A stretch of 9,657 bases of DNA from an uncultured Pseudomonadota bacterium (GCA_937898635.1 CALEJW010000019.1:1-9657); one strand, 5' to 3'; positions 1 through 6,844 are shown, counted from the stretch's first letter. Program-made: numbers and translations. The notes: generated from the sequence alone by a model not told the origin.

Positions 1-969
1 CCCCGGGAAGTCGTCCTGCGGGACGAGCCCGAAGCGCTCGCCCGCGAGGGCGACGTCCTCATCCGCGTGGAGGCCGTGGGCATCTGCGGCTCCGACATGC
101 ACGCGTACCACGGGCACGACCCGCGCCGCGTGCCGCCGCTCATCCTCGGCCACGAGCTCGCGGGCGAGATCCTCGAGGGCCCGGGCAAGGGACGGCGCGT
201 CACCGTGAACCCCATCATCAGCTGCGGGCACTGCGAGTACTGCGTGCAGGGCCGCAACAACCTCTGCGCCAACCGCACGATGATCGGCATGCAGCGCCCC
301 GGGGGCTTCGCCGAGCGCGTGGCCACCGCCGCGAGCGCCGTGATCGAGCTTCCCGAAGGCATGGACATCCGCGCCGCGGCGCTCACGGAACCCGCGGCGA
401 CCGCGGTGCACGCCCTCGCCCTCGCCTCGAAGGCCCTCGTGCGTCCCGTGCCGGAGTGCTCCGTGCTGGTGATCGGCGGCGGCGCGATCGGGCTCCTCAC
501 GGCGCTCCTGCTGCGAAGCTACGGCGTGCGCGAGCCGTGGCTCGCGGAGACCAACGTGCTTCGCCGCGAGGCGGCGCTGCGCGCGATCGATCTCAAGGCC
601 TTCGACCCGCTCGCCGCCGGCGGCCCCGCGGAGGGCAGCGTGGACCTGGTGATCGACGCCGTCGGCGCCGCCGCCACCCGCAAGGCCGCCTTCGCCGCGG
701 TGAAGCCCGGCGGCGTCGTGCTGCACGTGGGCCTGCAGGACTGGGCGAGCGAGATCGACATGAGGAAGCTCACGCTCGCCGAGATCACGCTCATCGGCGC
801 CTACACCTATTCCACCGCGGACCTGCGCGCGGCCGCCCGCGCCCTGCACGAGGGCGCCTTCGGCGACCTCGCCTGGGTGGAGGACCGGCCCCTCGCGGAA
901 GGCGCTCGCGCCTTCGAGGACCTTCACCACGGCCGCAGCGCCGCGGCGAAGATCCTGCTTCGCCCCTAG
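1..969 (+). CDS. Zinc-dependent medium-chain alcohol/polyol dehydrogenase (5' truncated by window edge)
   Basis: The frame is open from base 1, so the true start lies upstream; about 10-20 N-terminal residues are probably missing and 322 are visible. It should be a soluble NAD(P)-dependent oxidoreductase of the MDR superfamily that oxidises a secondary alcohol or polyol. Seen: catalytic-zinc ligands in GICGSD (C29 of the visible part), GHE (H51, E52) and a later LTEPAA glutamate (E130); four structural-zinc cysteines in the C-x2-C-x2-C-x7-C pattern (C75, C78, C81, C89); and a Rossmann motif GGGAIG at 159-164. The pattern is typical of the sorbitol / L-threonine / galactitol-1-phosphate dehydrogenase branch, but the substrate cannot be read from sequence. 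The stop is followed after 9 bases by the GMC dehydrogenase gene, implying co-transcription and a possible shared catabolic route. A GTG at 67 is in frame but lies inside the conserved N-terminal domain, so it is not the start. Confidence 0.9.
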   Translation, partial: PREVVLRDEPEALAREGDVLIRVEAVGICGSDMHAYHGHDPRRVPPLILGHELAGEILEGPGKGRRVTVNPIISCGHCEYCVQGRNNLCANRTMIGMQRPGGFAERVATAASAVIELPEGMDIRAAALTEPAATAVHALALASKALVRPVPECSVLVIGGGAIGLLTALLLRSYGVREPWLAETNVLRREAALRAIDLKAFDPLAAGGPAEGSVDLVIDAVGAAATRKAAFAAVKPGGVVLHVGLQDWASEIDMRKLTLAEITLIGAYTYSTADLRAAARALHEGAFGDLAWVEDRPLAEGARAFEDLHHGRSAAAKILLRP

Positions 970-978
970 AACGAGAAG

Positions 979-2592
979 ATGAGCGAGACCACCACCCACG
1001 ATTTCGTCGTCGTCGGCGCCGGCACCGCCGGCTGCGTGCTGGCCGCGCGCCTGTCGGAGAGCGGCCGCTACTCGGTCCTCCTGCTGGAGGCGGGCCCGAA
1101 GGACAACTACCTCTGGATCCACATTCCCATCGGCTACGGCAAGACCATGTTCCACCCGGAGTACAACTGGCGCTTCGAGACGGAGCCCGACCCCGGCATG
1201 GACAACCGGCGGATCTACTGGCCGCGCGGGCGCTGCCTCGGCGGCTCGTCCTCGATCAACGGGCTCATCTACATCCGCGGCCAGCACGAGGACTACGACC
1301 ACTGGGCCGCGCTCGGCAACGCAGGCTGGGGCTGGAAGGACGTGCTCCCCTACTTCAGGAAGCTCGAAGCCAATTCCCGCGGCGCCTCCGAGTACCACGG
1401 CGGCGACGGTCCCATCGCCTGCTCCGACATCGCCGGCCGCCACGAGTTGATCGACGCGATCGTCGCCGGCGCCGGGGAGCTGGGCGTGCCGCCCAACGAC
1501 GACTTCAACGGGGAGCGACAGGAGGGCGTGGGCTACTACCAGCTCTTCACGAAGGCGGGCTGGCGCTCGAGCTGCGCGGTGGCCTACCTCAAGCCCGCGC
1601 GCGGCCGGGCGAACCTGCGCGTGGAGACCGGCGCCCACGTCGAGCGCGTGCTCTTCGAGGGCACCCGTGCCACGGGCGTGCGCTACCGCCAGGGCGGGCG
1701 GACCCTCACGGCGATGGCGCACCGGGAGGTGATCCTGGCCGCCGGGGCGCTGCAGAGCCCCCAGCTCCTGCAGCTCTCCGGCGTGGGGCCGGCGGGGCTC
1801 CTGCGGGAGCACGGCATCGCAATCGTTGCGGATCGTCAAGAAGTCGGCGAGAACTTGCAGGATCATCTGCAGATGCGCCTGGTCTACAAGTGCACCAAGC
1901 CCATCACCACGAACGACGACCTGGCCTCCTGGTGGCGTTCGGCGAAGATCGGGCTGCAGTGGCTCCTCTTCCGCGAGGGGCCGCTCGCCATCGGCATCAA
2001 CCAGGGCGGGCTCTTCACGCGGGTGCTGCCCGAGTCCACGCGCCCCGACATCCAGTTCCACATCGCCACGCTCTCGGCGGACCTCGCCGGCGCGAAGCCC
2101 CACCCCTTCTCCGGCTTCACGCTGAGCGTATGCCAGTTGCGCCCCGCCTCCCGCGGGCACGTGCGCATCAAGTCCGCGGACGCCTTCCAGGCCCCGGCCA
2201 TGGTCCCCAACTACCTCTCGACGCAGGAGGACCGGCGCTGCAACCTCGCGGCGGTCAGGTTCGCCCGGCGCCTGGCTTCCACGCGCGCCGTGGCCCCCTA
2301 CGTGCGCGAGGAATACAAGCCCGGTCCCGGCGTCGCGAACGACGACGAGATCCTCGGCTGGTGCCGCGCGAGCGGCGCGACCATCTTCCACCCGTCGGGC
2401 ACCTGCCGGATGGGCGCGGACGCCGGCGCGGTCGTGGACGCGAGGCTGCGCGTGAAGGGAACGCAAGGGCTTCGCGTGGTGGACTGTTCCGTCATGCCGA
2501 CGCTCGTCTCCGGAAACACCAACGCGCCCGTGGCGATGATCGCCGAGCGGGCGAGCGACCTGATCCTAGAGGACGCGAGTCGCGCCGCCTAA
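979..2592 (+). CDS. GMC-family FAD-dependent oxidoreductase (choline dehydrogenase-like)
   Basis: Full-length 537-residue GMC flavoprotein, expected to oxidise an alcohol to an aldehyde or ketone with FAD. Seen: the N-terminal dinucleotide-binding motif GAGTAG (13-18) followed by an acidic E37 at the end of the second strand; GMC signature 1 around 82-101 (PRGRCLGGSSSINGLIYIRG); GMC signature 2 around 256-270 (GALQSPQLLQLSGVG); VGENLQDH at 289-296; and the C-terminal catalytic region HPSGTCRMG (H471) with N515 in NTNAP, the 44-residue His/Asn spacing of choline dehydrogenase/oxidase relatives. No signal peptide or Tat motif is visible, so it is probably cytoplasmic. The ATG is preceded by a purine-rich AACGAGAAG and lies 9 bases after the dehydrogenase stop. 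BetA-like family members are often annotated as choline dehydrogenase by default, but no other betaine genes are in view, so the substrate is unknown. Codons 281-296 are unusually A/T-rich for this gene. Confidence 0.93.
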   Translation: MSETTTHDFVVVGAGTAGCVLAARLSESGRYSVLLLEAGPKDNYLWIHIPIGYGKTMFHPEYNWRFETEPDPGMDNRRIYWPRGRCLGGSSSINGLIYIRGQHEDYDHWAALGNAGWGWKDVLPYFRKLEANSRGASEYHGGDGPIACSDIAGRHELIDAIVAGAGELGVPPNDDFNGERQEGVGYYQLFTKAGWRSSCAVAYLKPARGRANLRVETGAHVERVLFEGTRATGVRYRQGGRTLTAMAHREVILAAGALQSPQLLQLSGVGPAGLLREHGIAIVADRQEVGENLQDHLQMRLVYKCTKPITTNDDLASWWRSAKIGLQWLLFREGPLAIGINQGGLFTRVLPESTRPDIQFHIATLSADLAGAKPHPFSGFTLSVCQLRPASRGHVRIKSADAFQAPAMVPNYLSTQEDRRCNLAAVRFARRLASTRAVAPYVREEYKPGPGVANDDEILGWCRASGATIFHPSGTCRMGADAGAVVDARLRVKGTQGLRVVDCSVMPTLVSGNTNAPVAMIAERASDLILEDASRAA

Positions 2593-2601
2593 ACCGACCC
2601 A

Positions 2602-2608
2602 AGAGGGA
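2602..2608 (+). promoter_or_regulatory. Ribosome binding site for the CBS-BON gene
   Basis: AGAGGGA lies 7 bases before the ATG at 2616 and fixes that start within a frame that is open far upstream by composition alone. Confidence 0.6.
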
Positions 2609-2615
2609 CACGACA

Positions 2616-3305
2616 ATGCAAGCCAAGGATGTGATGACCAGCCCCGTGCTCACCGTGCCGCCGGAAGCCCCGGTCACGGATGTCGCGAAGATCCTGCTCG
2701 AACGCCACATCAGCGCCGCACCCGTCGTGGACGAGACGGGCAAGCTCCTCGGCATCGTGAGCGAGGGCGACCTCATGCGCCGCCCGGAGTCCGGCACCGA
2801 GCGCCGGCCTTCCTGGTGGCTCACGCTGATCTCCGACCCGCAGGACGAGGCGCGCCAGTACCTCAAGAGCCACGGCCTGCACGCCCGCGACGTGATGAGC
2901 CGCCACGTGATCACGGTGCAGGAGACGGCGCCGCTGCAGGAAGTGGCGACGCTGCTGGAAAAGCACCGCATCAAGCGCGTGCCGGTGGTGAAGGACGGCA
3001 AGGTCGTCGGCATCGTGAGCCGCGCGAACCTGCTCCAGGCGCTGGTCGCGCAGCCGCAGCCCGCCCCGCTCCAGGCCGATGACCTCGCCTTGCGGCAGGC
3101 CGTGCAGGACGCGATCAAGGCCACGGGCGCGCGCACGCTCTACGTGAACGTCGTGGTCTCCAACGGCGTGGTGCACCTCTGGGGCATCGCCTACACCGAG
3201 GACGAGAAGAACGCCATGTGCGTGGCCGCCGAGGGCGTGCGCGGGGCGCAGGAGATCCGCGAGCGGATCAGCATCCTGCCGCGCGGCGCGGGGCGGTCGG
3301 GCTAG
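2616..3305 (+). CDS. CBS-domain pair plus BON-domain protein
   Basis: A 229-residue soluble protein. Seen: CBS domain 1 at about 2-56 (starts KDVMTSPVLTV, ends GIVSEGDLMRR); a linker of about 30 residues with a WW pair and predicted helix; CBS domain 2 at about 88-144 (starts ARDVMSRHVITV, ends GIVSRANLLQAL); and a C-terminal BON-like domain at about 156-222 with the characteristic VVVSNGVVHLWG and AEGVRGAQEIRERI strands. CBS pairs (Bateman modules) bind adenosine nucleotides and act as energy sensors; BON domains are thought to bind phospholipid or other surfaces. This CBS-CBS-BON order is a common proteobacterial stand-alone architecture, usually with no assigned function. No signal peptide is visible. 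It follows the GMC gene by 23 bases with its own good Shine-Dalgarno, so it may be the last cistron of that operon, although a functional link to the dehydrogenases is not evident. Confidence 0.9.
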   Translation: MQAKDVMTSPVLTVPPEAPVTDVAKILLERHISAAPVVDETGKLLGIVSEGDLMRRPESGTERRPSWWLTLISDPQDEARQYLKSHGLHARDVMSRHVITVQETAPLQEVATLLEKHRIKRVPVVKDGKVVGIVSRANLLQALVAQPQPAPLQADDLALRQAVQDAIKATGARTLYVNVVVSNGVVHLWGIAYTEDEKNAMCVAAEGVRGAQEIRERISILPRGAGRSG

Positions 3306-3326
3306 GCACAGCGCCCGGAAGGACGC

Positions 3327-3342
3327 GACGGCTCGATCCGTC
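3327..3342. terminator. Weak stem-loop between convergent genes
   Basis: GACGG - ctcgat - CCGTC forms a 5-bp stem in the 48-base gap between the convergent CBS-BON gene and the nucleotidyltransferase gene. The position fits a bidirectional terminator, but the stem is short and there is no T-run on either side. In such G+C-rich sequence a stem of this size could arise by chance. Confidence 0.25.
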
Positions 3343-3353
3343 CGCCAGGCGCC

Positions 3354-3836
3354 TCAGCGCGGGCGCTTGAGCGTCGCGAGCCGCATCCGGTCCGGAATGT
3401 CTTCCGGCCTCCCGGTCTCCTTCGACTCGAGCATCCCGTCGACGTCGAGCACCTTGATTCGCACGCCGTCGATCTCACGCTCCTCGATGTGCGCCCGATA
3501 GTCGTCGAAGCCCTTGGAGGCGGCGACGAACAGGATATCGAGCGCGATCTCGCCCTCCGCGGCCGTCGAGAATCCCCGGTCGAGCGAGCGCTTTTCCGGA
3601 AGGTAGTCGAGGCGGACCTGCTTTCCCAGCGCGGCCAGGGCCTTCAGGAGCCGCGAGTTGTTCGCGGCGTCGCGCGGGAAGAGGCAATCGATGTCGCGCG
3701 TCATCCTCGGGAACCCGTGGATCGCCATGGCCGCGCCGCCCAGCAGGACGTACTCGACGCGGTACTTCTCCAGCGTCGAGAGCACCAGGAGGATGTCAGC
3801 GAGTACTGGCGGGCGCCGTCCTGAGCCGGCGGGCAT
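3354..3836 (-). CDS. Nucleotidyltransferase-fold protein (DUF6036/AbiEii-like), putative toxin-type partner
   Basis: A 160-residue protein with the minimal nucleotidyltransferase pattern: GG at 33-34 in LLGGAAMAIHG, then RMTRDID with D48 and D50 as metal-binding carboxylates, and a third carboxylate D100 in IALDILF. This is the signature of the MNT/AbiEii/DUF6036 group, which transfers NMP to a protein or RNA acceptor; several relatives are toxins of toxin-antitoxin modules. The length fits the compact DUF6036-like type rather than the roughly 300-residue AbiEii proteins. The ATG is supported by a strong AGGAGG 9 bases upstream (3846-3851). The start lies inside the 3' end of the preceding HTH gene (41-base overlap), which suggests translational coupling and functional pairing. 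All three carboxylates are intact, so the enzyme is probably active. The substrate is unknown, and a housekeeping role cannot be excluded. Confidence 0.78.
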   Translation of the reverse strand: MPAGSGRRPPVLADILLVLSTLEKYRVEYVLLGGAAMAIHGFPRMTRDIDCLFPRDAANNSRLLKALAALGKQVRLDYLPEKRSLDRGFSTAAEGEIALDILFVAASKGFDDYRAHIEEREIDGVRIKVLDVDGMLESKETGRPEDIPDRMRLATLKRPR

Positions 3837-4248
3837 GTCTCGTCTCCTCCTCCCGCTGCCGGGCATTCTTCTCCTCGAAGGTCGCGAAGGCCGGGGCCTT
3901 CCGCAACGCCGGCGCCGCATCGGGGAGCAATCTCCGCGCCGCGCGCTGCAACTCGTCGAAGTCGCGCAGCGAGGCGCGCAGCCGATCGGGGTCGATGTGC
4001 GCCGCGATCGCGTCGATCGTCTCCGCGCCCCGGCGGTCGCCGGACGCGAGACGCGGGCGCTTCGCGTCGTCCAGCAGGCGAACGAGGAACTTGCGCGCGA
4101 TGAGCGGCATCTCCCGGCGGTCCGTGGACCCGGGCGGGCTCGCCCAGTTCCGGAGCGTGCGCGTCGCCACGCCCATTTCCGCGGCCAGGCCGGGAAAGGT
4201 GAGATCGAGTTCCCGCTTGGCGAGGCGGAGGAAGGTAGCCTGGTCCAT
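3796..4248 (-). CDS. Small helix-turn-helix protein, putative antitoxin/regulator of the nucleotidyltransferase
   Basis: A 150-residue protein. Seen: an N-terminal helix-turn-helix at about 17-36 (LTFPGLAAEMGVATRTLRNW), a Trp-Ala-Ser-Pro turn, a basic second helix region at 50-64, a middle helical segment, and a highly charged C-terminus (about 123-142) rich in E/R/K that looks helical. There is no catalytic motif and no membrane segment. Its 3' end overlaps the nucleotidyltransferase gene by 41 bases in another frame, and nothing else is in the transcription unit, so the likely role is an autoregulating DNA-binding partner or antitoxin, or a regulator binding the inverted repeat just upstream. 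The ATG at 4248 follows a good -10 box by only 6 bases and has no close Shine-Dalgarno, so the mRNA may be leaderless. I do not recognise a named family beyond HTH; the antitoxin role is inferred from gene order. Confidence 0.72.
   Translation of the reverse strand: MDQATFLRLAKRELDLTFPGLAAEMGVATRTLRNWASPPGSTDRREMPLIARKFLVRLLDDAKRPRLASGDRRGAETIDAIAAHIDPDRLRASLRDFDELQRAARRLLPDAAPALRKAPAFATFEEKNARQREEETRHARRLRTAPASTR
3846..3851 (-). promoter_or_regulatory. Strong Shine-Dalgarno for the nucleotidyltransferase
   Basis: AGGAGG in the minus sense, 9 bases before the ATG at 3836 and buried in the coding region of the upstream HTH gene. It decides the start of the nucleotidyltransferase, whose frame stays open upstream by composition alone, and gives the second gene a much stronger ribosome site than the first. 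Confidence 0.7.
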
Positions 4249-4254
4249 GGCGAG

Positions 4255-4260
4255 AGTATA
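4255..4260 (-). promoter_or_regulatory. Candidate -10 box (TATACT) for the HTH-nucleotidyltransferase pair
   Basis: TATACT in the minus sense matches the sigma-70 -10 consensus at five of six positions and is the only A/T-rich hexamer in the gap. It ends 6 bases before the ATG, so transcription would begin at or next to the start codon. No convincing -35 is visible at the usual distance. Confidence 0.45.
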
Positions 4261-4262
4261 TC

Positions 4263-4275
4263 CCCCAATGAGGGG
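4263..4275. promoter_or_regulatory. Inverted repeat CCCC-AATGA-GGGG, possible operator
   Basis: Four-base arms around a 5-base spacer, lying immediately upstream of the candidate -10 box of the HTH gene, where a repressor would block RNA polymerase. Short G/C arms can occur by chance here; the placement is the main argument. Confidence 0.3.
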
Positions 4276-4303
4276 TACGTCCTCCCCGCGGCGGATGCGA
4301 GCG

Positions 4304-5842
4304 CTAAAGGGGACTGTCCCCGATGGGAGCGAAGAGGGCGCGAAGCTCCGTCTTGAGCACCTTGCCGTAGTTGTTCTTCGGCAGTTCCGCGACGAAGCGG
4401 TATTCCTTCGGCCGCTTGAAGCGCGCGATCGCCGCGAGGCAGTGGCGGTCGAGTTCCGCCGCCGCCGGTGGCTCGCCGCGGGCGACGACGAAGGCGACCA
4501 CCGCCTCGCCCCACTCCGGGTCCGGGCGGCCCACCACCGAGACTTCCGCGACGCCGGGGTGCGAAAGGAGCGCTTCTTCCACTTCGCGGGGGTAGATGTT
4601 GGAGCCGCCGCTGATGATGAGATCCTTGCTTCGGTCCTTGAGCGCCAGGTAGCCCTCCTCGTCGAAGGAGCCCAGGTCGCCCGTCCAGAGCCAGCCGTCG
4701 CGCAGCGCTTTCGCGGTGGCCGCCGGGTCGTTCCAGTAGCCGCGGGTCACCACCTTGCCGCGCACGCAGATCTCGCCCACCTCGCCCGCGGGCAGGTCGC
4801 GGCCCGACTCATCGCGCACGGCCACCTGCACGCAGTGCTGCGGCAGGCCCACGGAGGCGATGCGCTGGAGGAAGCGCGGGTGCTCGCGCTCGTTCACGAT
4901 GCAGCGCGGCAATGAAGTGATCGTCATCGGGCTCTCGCCCTGGCCGTAGATCTGCGCGAAGCGCGGGCCCATCACCTCGAGCGCGCGCAGGAGGTCGGCC
5001 ACGTACATCGGCCCGCCGCCGTAGACGATGGTGCGAAGGCCCTCGAGCGCCGGAGACGTCGCCGCCGCGTGCTCCACGAGCCGGCGCACGATGGTGGGCG
5101 CGGCGAACATCCCGATGCCCTCGTGCACCCGCGCGAGCGCGAAGACCTCCGCCGCGTCGAAGCCGCCGGATTCCGGGATCACCTGCGCCGCGCCCGACAT
5201 CAGGTAGGGAATGAGGTAAAGGCCCGAGCCGTGCGACATGGGCGCGGCGTGCAGCAGGCAGTGCGAGTTGCTCACCGTGTCCACGTCGTCGCGGTAGCCC
5301 TGCGCCATGGCGCACAGGTTCGCGTGGGAGAGCATCGCGCCCTTGGGCCGGCCCGTGGTGCCGCTGGTGTAGAAAAGCCAGGCGAGCGAGTTTTCGTCCG
5401 TCGCCGTGACCGGCATCGGCTCGGCGACGAGCGCGCGGTAGGCGGCGCTGCCCGCCTCCACCACGGCGGGCGCGGGCGCGAGATCCGCCACGGCCTGCGC
5501 GATCCCCTCCATCCAGTCCGGCGTGGCAAACACCACCCGCGCGCCCGAGTGGCCGAGGATGTAGGCCACCTCGCGGGGGTGCAGCTTCGCGTTCACCGGC
5601 ACCGCGGCGAGCCCCGCCCACCAGGCCGCGAGGAGGATCTCGGCATACTCCGGGGCGTTTGCCATGACCAGCGCCACCCGGTCGCCCGGGGAAAGCCCCA
5701 GGCGCTCGCGAAGCCCCCGGGCGAGGCCGGCGGCATCGGCCGCGAGCCGCCCCCAGGTCTTCCAGGGGGTGGCCCCGAGGAAGATCCCGGTCCGGCCGGG
5801 GTCGGACTGGGCGAGGCGCTCGAGGAGCCTGGCGAGGTTCAC
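4304..5842 (-). CDS. AMP-forming acyl-CoA synthetase (long-chain/aromatic acid CoA ligase family)
   Basis: A 512-residue member of the ANL superfamily, activating a carboxylic acid to the acyl-adenylate and then the CoA thioester. Seen (numbered from the chosen start): the phosphate-binding loop YTSGTTGRPKG (158-168), the A5 motif YGQGES (299-304), TGDL (387-390), the hinge region KDRSKDLIISGGSNIYPREVE (402-422) and the A10 catalytic lysine K494 in NYGKVLK. The enzyme is complete, cytoplasmic and lacks membrane segments. The acid substrate (fatty, aromatic or other) cannot be told. The start chosen is GTG at 5842, giving the family-typical MNLARLLER opening; a TTG at 5929 would add 29 Pro/Ala-rich residues and leave only 23 bases to the divergent gene. 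No strong Shine-Dalgarno is visible. The last eight residues (APIGDSPL) are unusual: they are largely encoded by the 13-base palindrome and look like an added tail. Confidence 0.92.
   Translation of the reverse strand: MNLARLLERLAQSDPGRTGIFLGATPWKTWGRLAADAAGLARGLRERLGLSPGDRVALVMANAPEYAEILLAAWWAGLAAVPVNAKLHPREVAYILGHSGARVVFATPDWMEGIAQAVADLAPAPAVVEAGSAAYRALVAEPMPVTATDENSLAWLFYTSGTTGRPKGAMLSHANLCAMAQGYRDDVDTVSNSHCLLHAAPMSHGSGLYLIPYLMSGAAQVIPESGGFDAAEVFALARVHEGIGMFAAPTIVRRLVEHAAATSPALEGLRTIVYGGGPMYVADLLRALEVMGPRFAQIYGQGESPMTITSLPRCIVNEREHPRFLQRIASVGLPQHCVQVAVRDESGRDLPAGEVGEICVRGKVVTRGYWNDPAATAKALRDGWLWTGDLGSFDEEGYLALKDRSKDLIISGGSNIYPREVEEALLSHPGVAEVSVVGRPDPEWGEAVVAFVVARGEPPAAAELDRHCLAAIARFKRPKEYRFVAELPKNNYGKVLKTELRALFAPIGDSPL
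4309..4321. repeat. Perfect 13-base palindrome GGGGAC-T-GTCCCC
   Basis: Six-base arms around one central base, followed in the minus sense by CTTTAG. It overlaps the last codons of the acyl-CoA synthetase and helps form its end (Asp-Ser-Pro-Leu-stop). The one-base centre is too tight for a good RNA hairpin, so a DNA-binding dyad or a remnant of a dispersed repeat fits better than a terminator. From memory, GGGGAC-type cores occur in some dispersed proteobacterial REP-like elements; this is unverified. Confidence 0.5.
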
Positions 5843-5952
5843 GGCAGTAACGGCGGCAAGTGCATCCGGCGAGTAGTATGCCGCGTAAACGGGGGGTATC
5901 CGGGGCGGCTGGGGCCGCGCCGGCGGCAAAAAACAACCAAGGGGAAGAAGCC
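5843..5952. promoter_or_regulatory. Divergent promoter region between acyl-CoA synthetase and heme sensor genes
   Basis: 110 bases between opposing start codons, with A/T-richer patches unlike the flanks (AGTAGTATG at 5872-5880, GTAAAC at 5885-5890, an A-rich run at 5928-5940). These are probably the -10 regions of one or both promoters: CATACT read on the minus strand at 5880-5875 would give a leader of about 26 bases to the synthetase. No clear -35 partner was found in either direction. A conserved regulator site is not evident. Confidence 0.4.
5939..5948 (+). promoter_or_regulatory. Ribosome binding site for the heme sensor gene
   Basis: AAGGGGAAGA just upstream of the ATG at 5953. It picks this start over an upstream in-frame ATG at 5860, which would place 31 non-family residues before the first membrane segment. 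Confidence 0.65.
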
Positions 5953-6825
5953 ATGGGTCTCAGGCTCAAGTTCAACATCGTGCTGCTGCTCGTCTTCGCG
6001 GCGGGCATCGGCGTCTCGGCGGCCGTGTCCTACCGCCTCCTGCAGGACAACGCCAAGGACGAGGTGCTGCGCAACGCCGGCCTCATGATGGAGGCCGCGC
6101 TCTCCATCCGCGGCTACACCGTGAAGCAGGTGAAGCCGCACCTGGAGGACAAGCTCCAGCAGGTCTTCCTGCCGCAGTCGGTGCCGGCCTATTCCGCCAC
6201 GGAGATCTTCAACGCGCTGCGCGGCAAGTACCCGGACTTCACCTACAAGGAAGCCACGCTCAACCCCACCAACCCGCGCGACCGCGCCGTGGAGTGGGAG
6301 GCGGACATCGTGAACGCCTTCCGCGCCGACCCCGCGCGCGGCGACATCATGGGCGAGCGCGCCACGCCCTCGGGGCGGATGCTCTACCTCGCGCGCCCCA
6401 TCCAGATCAAGGACCCCGCCTGCCTCGCCTGCCACAGCGTGCCGGAAGCCGCGCCCGCCTCGATGCTGAAGCTCTACGGGGAGGCCAACGGCTTCGGCTG
6501 GCAGCACCAGGAGGTGATCGGCGCCCAGGTGGTGTCGGTGCCGATGGCGCTCGCGGTGCGAAACGCCGACAAGGCCTTCCGCGCCTTCATCGTCTCCCTC
6601 GCGGCGATCTTCACAGTGGCCTTCGTCGTGCTGAACCTGATGCTCTCGCAGATGATCATCCGGCCCATCTCGCGCATGGCCGCCGACGCCGACCGCATCT
6701 CCACGGGCGACTTCGACGTGGCGGAGTTCACCGCCAAGGGCAAGGACGAGATCGCGGCGCTGGGCACCTCCTTCAACCGCATGCGCCGGAGCCTGCAGAA
6801 GGCGCTGAAGCTCATCGAGCGCTAG
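5953..6825 (+). CDS. Membrane c-type heme sensor: Tll0287-like (DUF3365) domain plus HAMP
   Basis: A 290-residue two-pass membrane protein. Seen: TM1 at about 8-28, an extracytoplasmic domain at about 30-210 containing one c-type heme site CLACH (157-161) in the context DPACLACHSVPEAAP, TM2 at about 211-233, then a HAMP domain at about 234-286 (IIRPISRM...ISTGDFD...KDEIAALGTSFNRM), ending four residues later. The layout matches Tll0287-like/DUF3365 heme sensors, which are thought to sense redox state or small ligands such as NO. Unlike chemoreceptors or histidine kinases there is no cytoplasmic output domain; the protein ends straight after HAMP. A Ser/Thr kinase begins 19 bases downstream on the same strand, so the natural inference is that the HAMP signal passes to that kinase. 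Heme attachment would need a cytochrome c maturation system elsewhere. Start choice rests on the GGGGAAG site and the Arg-Lys charge before TM1. Confidence 0.87.
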   Translation: MGLRLKFNIVLLLVFAAGIGVSAAVSYRLLQDNAKDEVLRNAGLMMEAALSIRGYTVKQVKPHLEDKLQQVFLPQSVPAYSATEIFNALRGKYPDFTYKEATLNPTNPRDRAVEWEADIVNAFRADPARGDIMGERATPSGRMLYLARPIQIKDPACLACHSVPEAAPASMLKLYGEANGFGWQHQEVIGAQVVSVPMALAVRNADKAFRAFIVSLAAIFTVAFVVLNLMLSQMIIRPISRMAADADRISTGDFDVAEFTAKGKDEIAALGTSFNRMRRSLQKALKLIER

Positions 6826-6844
6826 GCGAGCACCATCACCGCCC

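Noticed and set aside
456..2615. Very long open frame (about 720 codons) ahead of the CBS-BON start, same frame
   Set aside because: Arg/Ala/Gly/Pro-rich translation without any domain, running across two well-supported genes in another frame; typical of high-G+C composition. Only the part from the ATG at 2616 is real.
4309..4321. Palindrome as an intrinsic terminator of the synthetase gene
   Set aside because: The centre is a single base, so an RNA hairpin would lose inner pairs, and only three T follow before the stop codon; it is better described as a DNA dyad or repeat remnant.
3837..4514. N-terminal extension of the nucleotidyltransferase frame upstream of 3836
   Set aside because: The upstream translation is Arg/Ser-rich and overlaps the HTH gene and the synthetase; the AGGAGG before 3836 marks the true start.
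5843..5929. 29-residue N-terminal extension of the acyl-CoA synthetase from a TTG at 5929
   Set aside because: Pro/Ala-rich, not family-like, and would consume the divergent promoter region; GTG at 5842 gives the normal family N-terminus.
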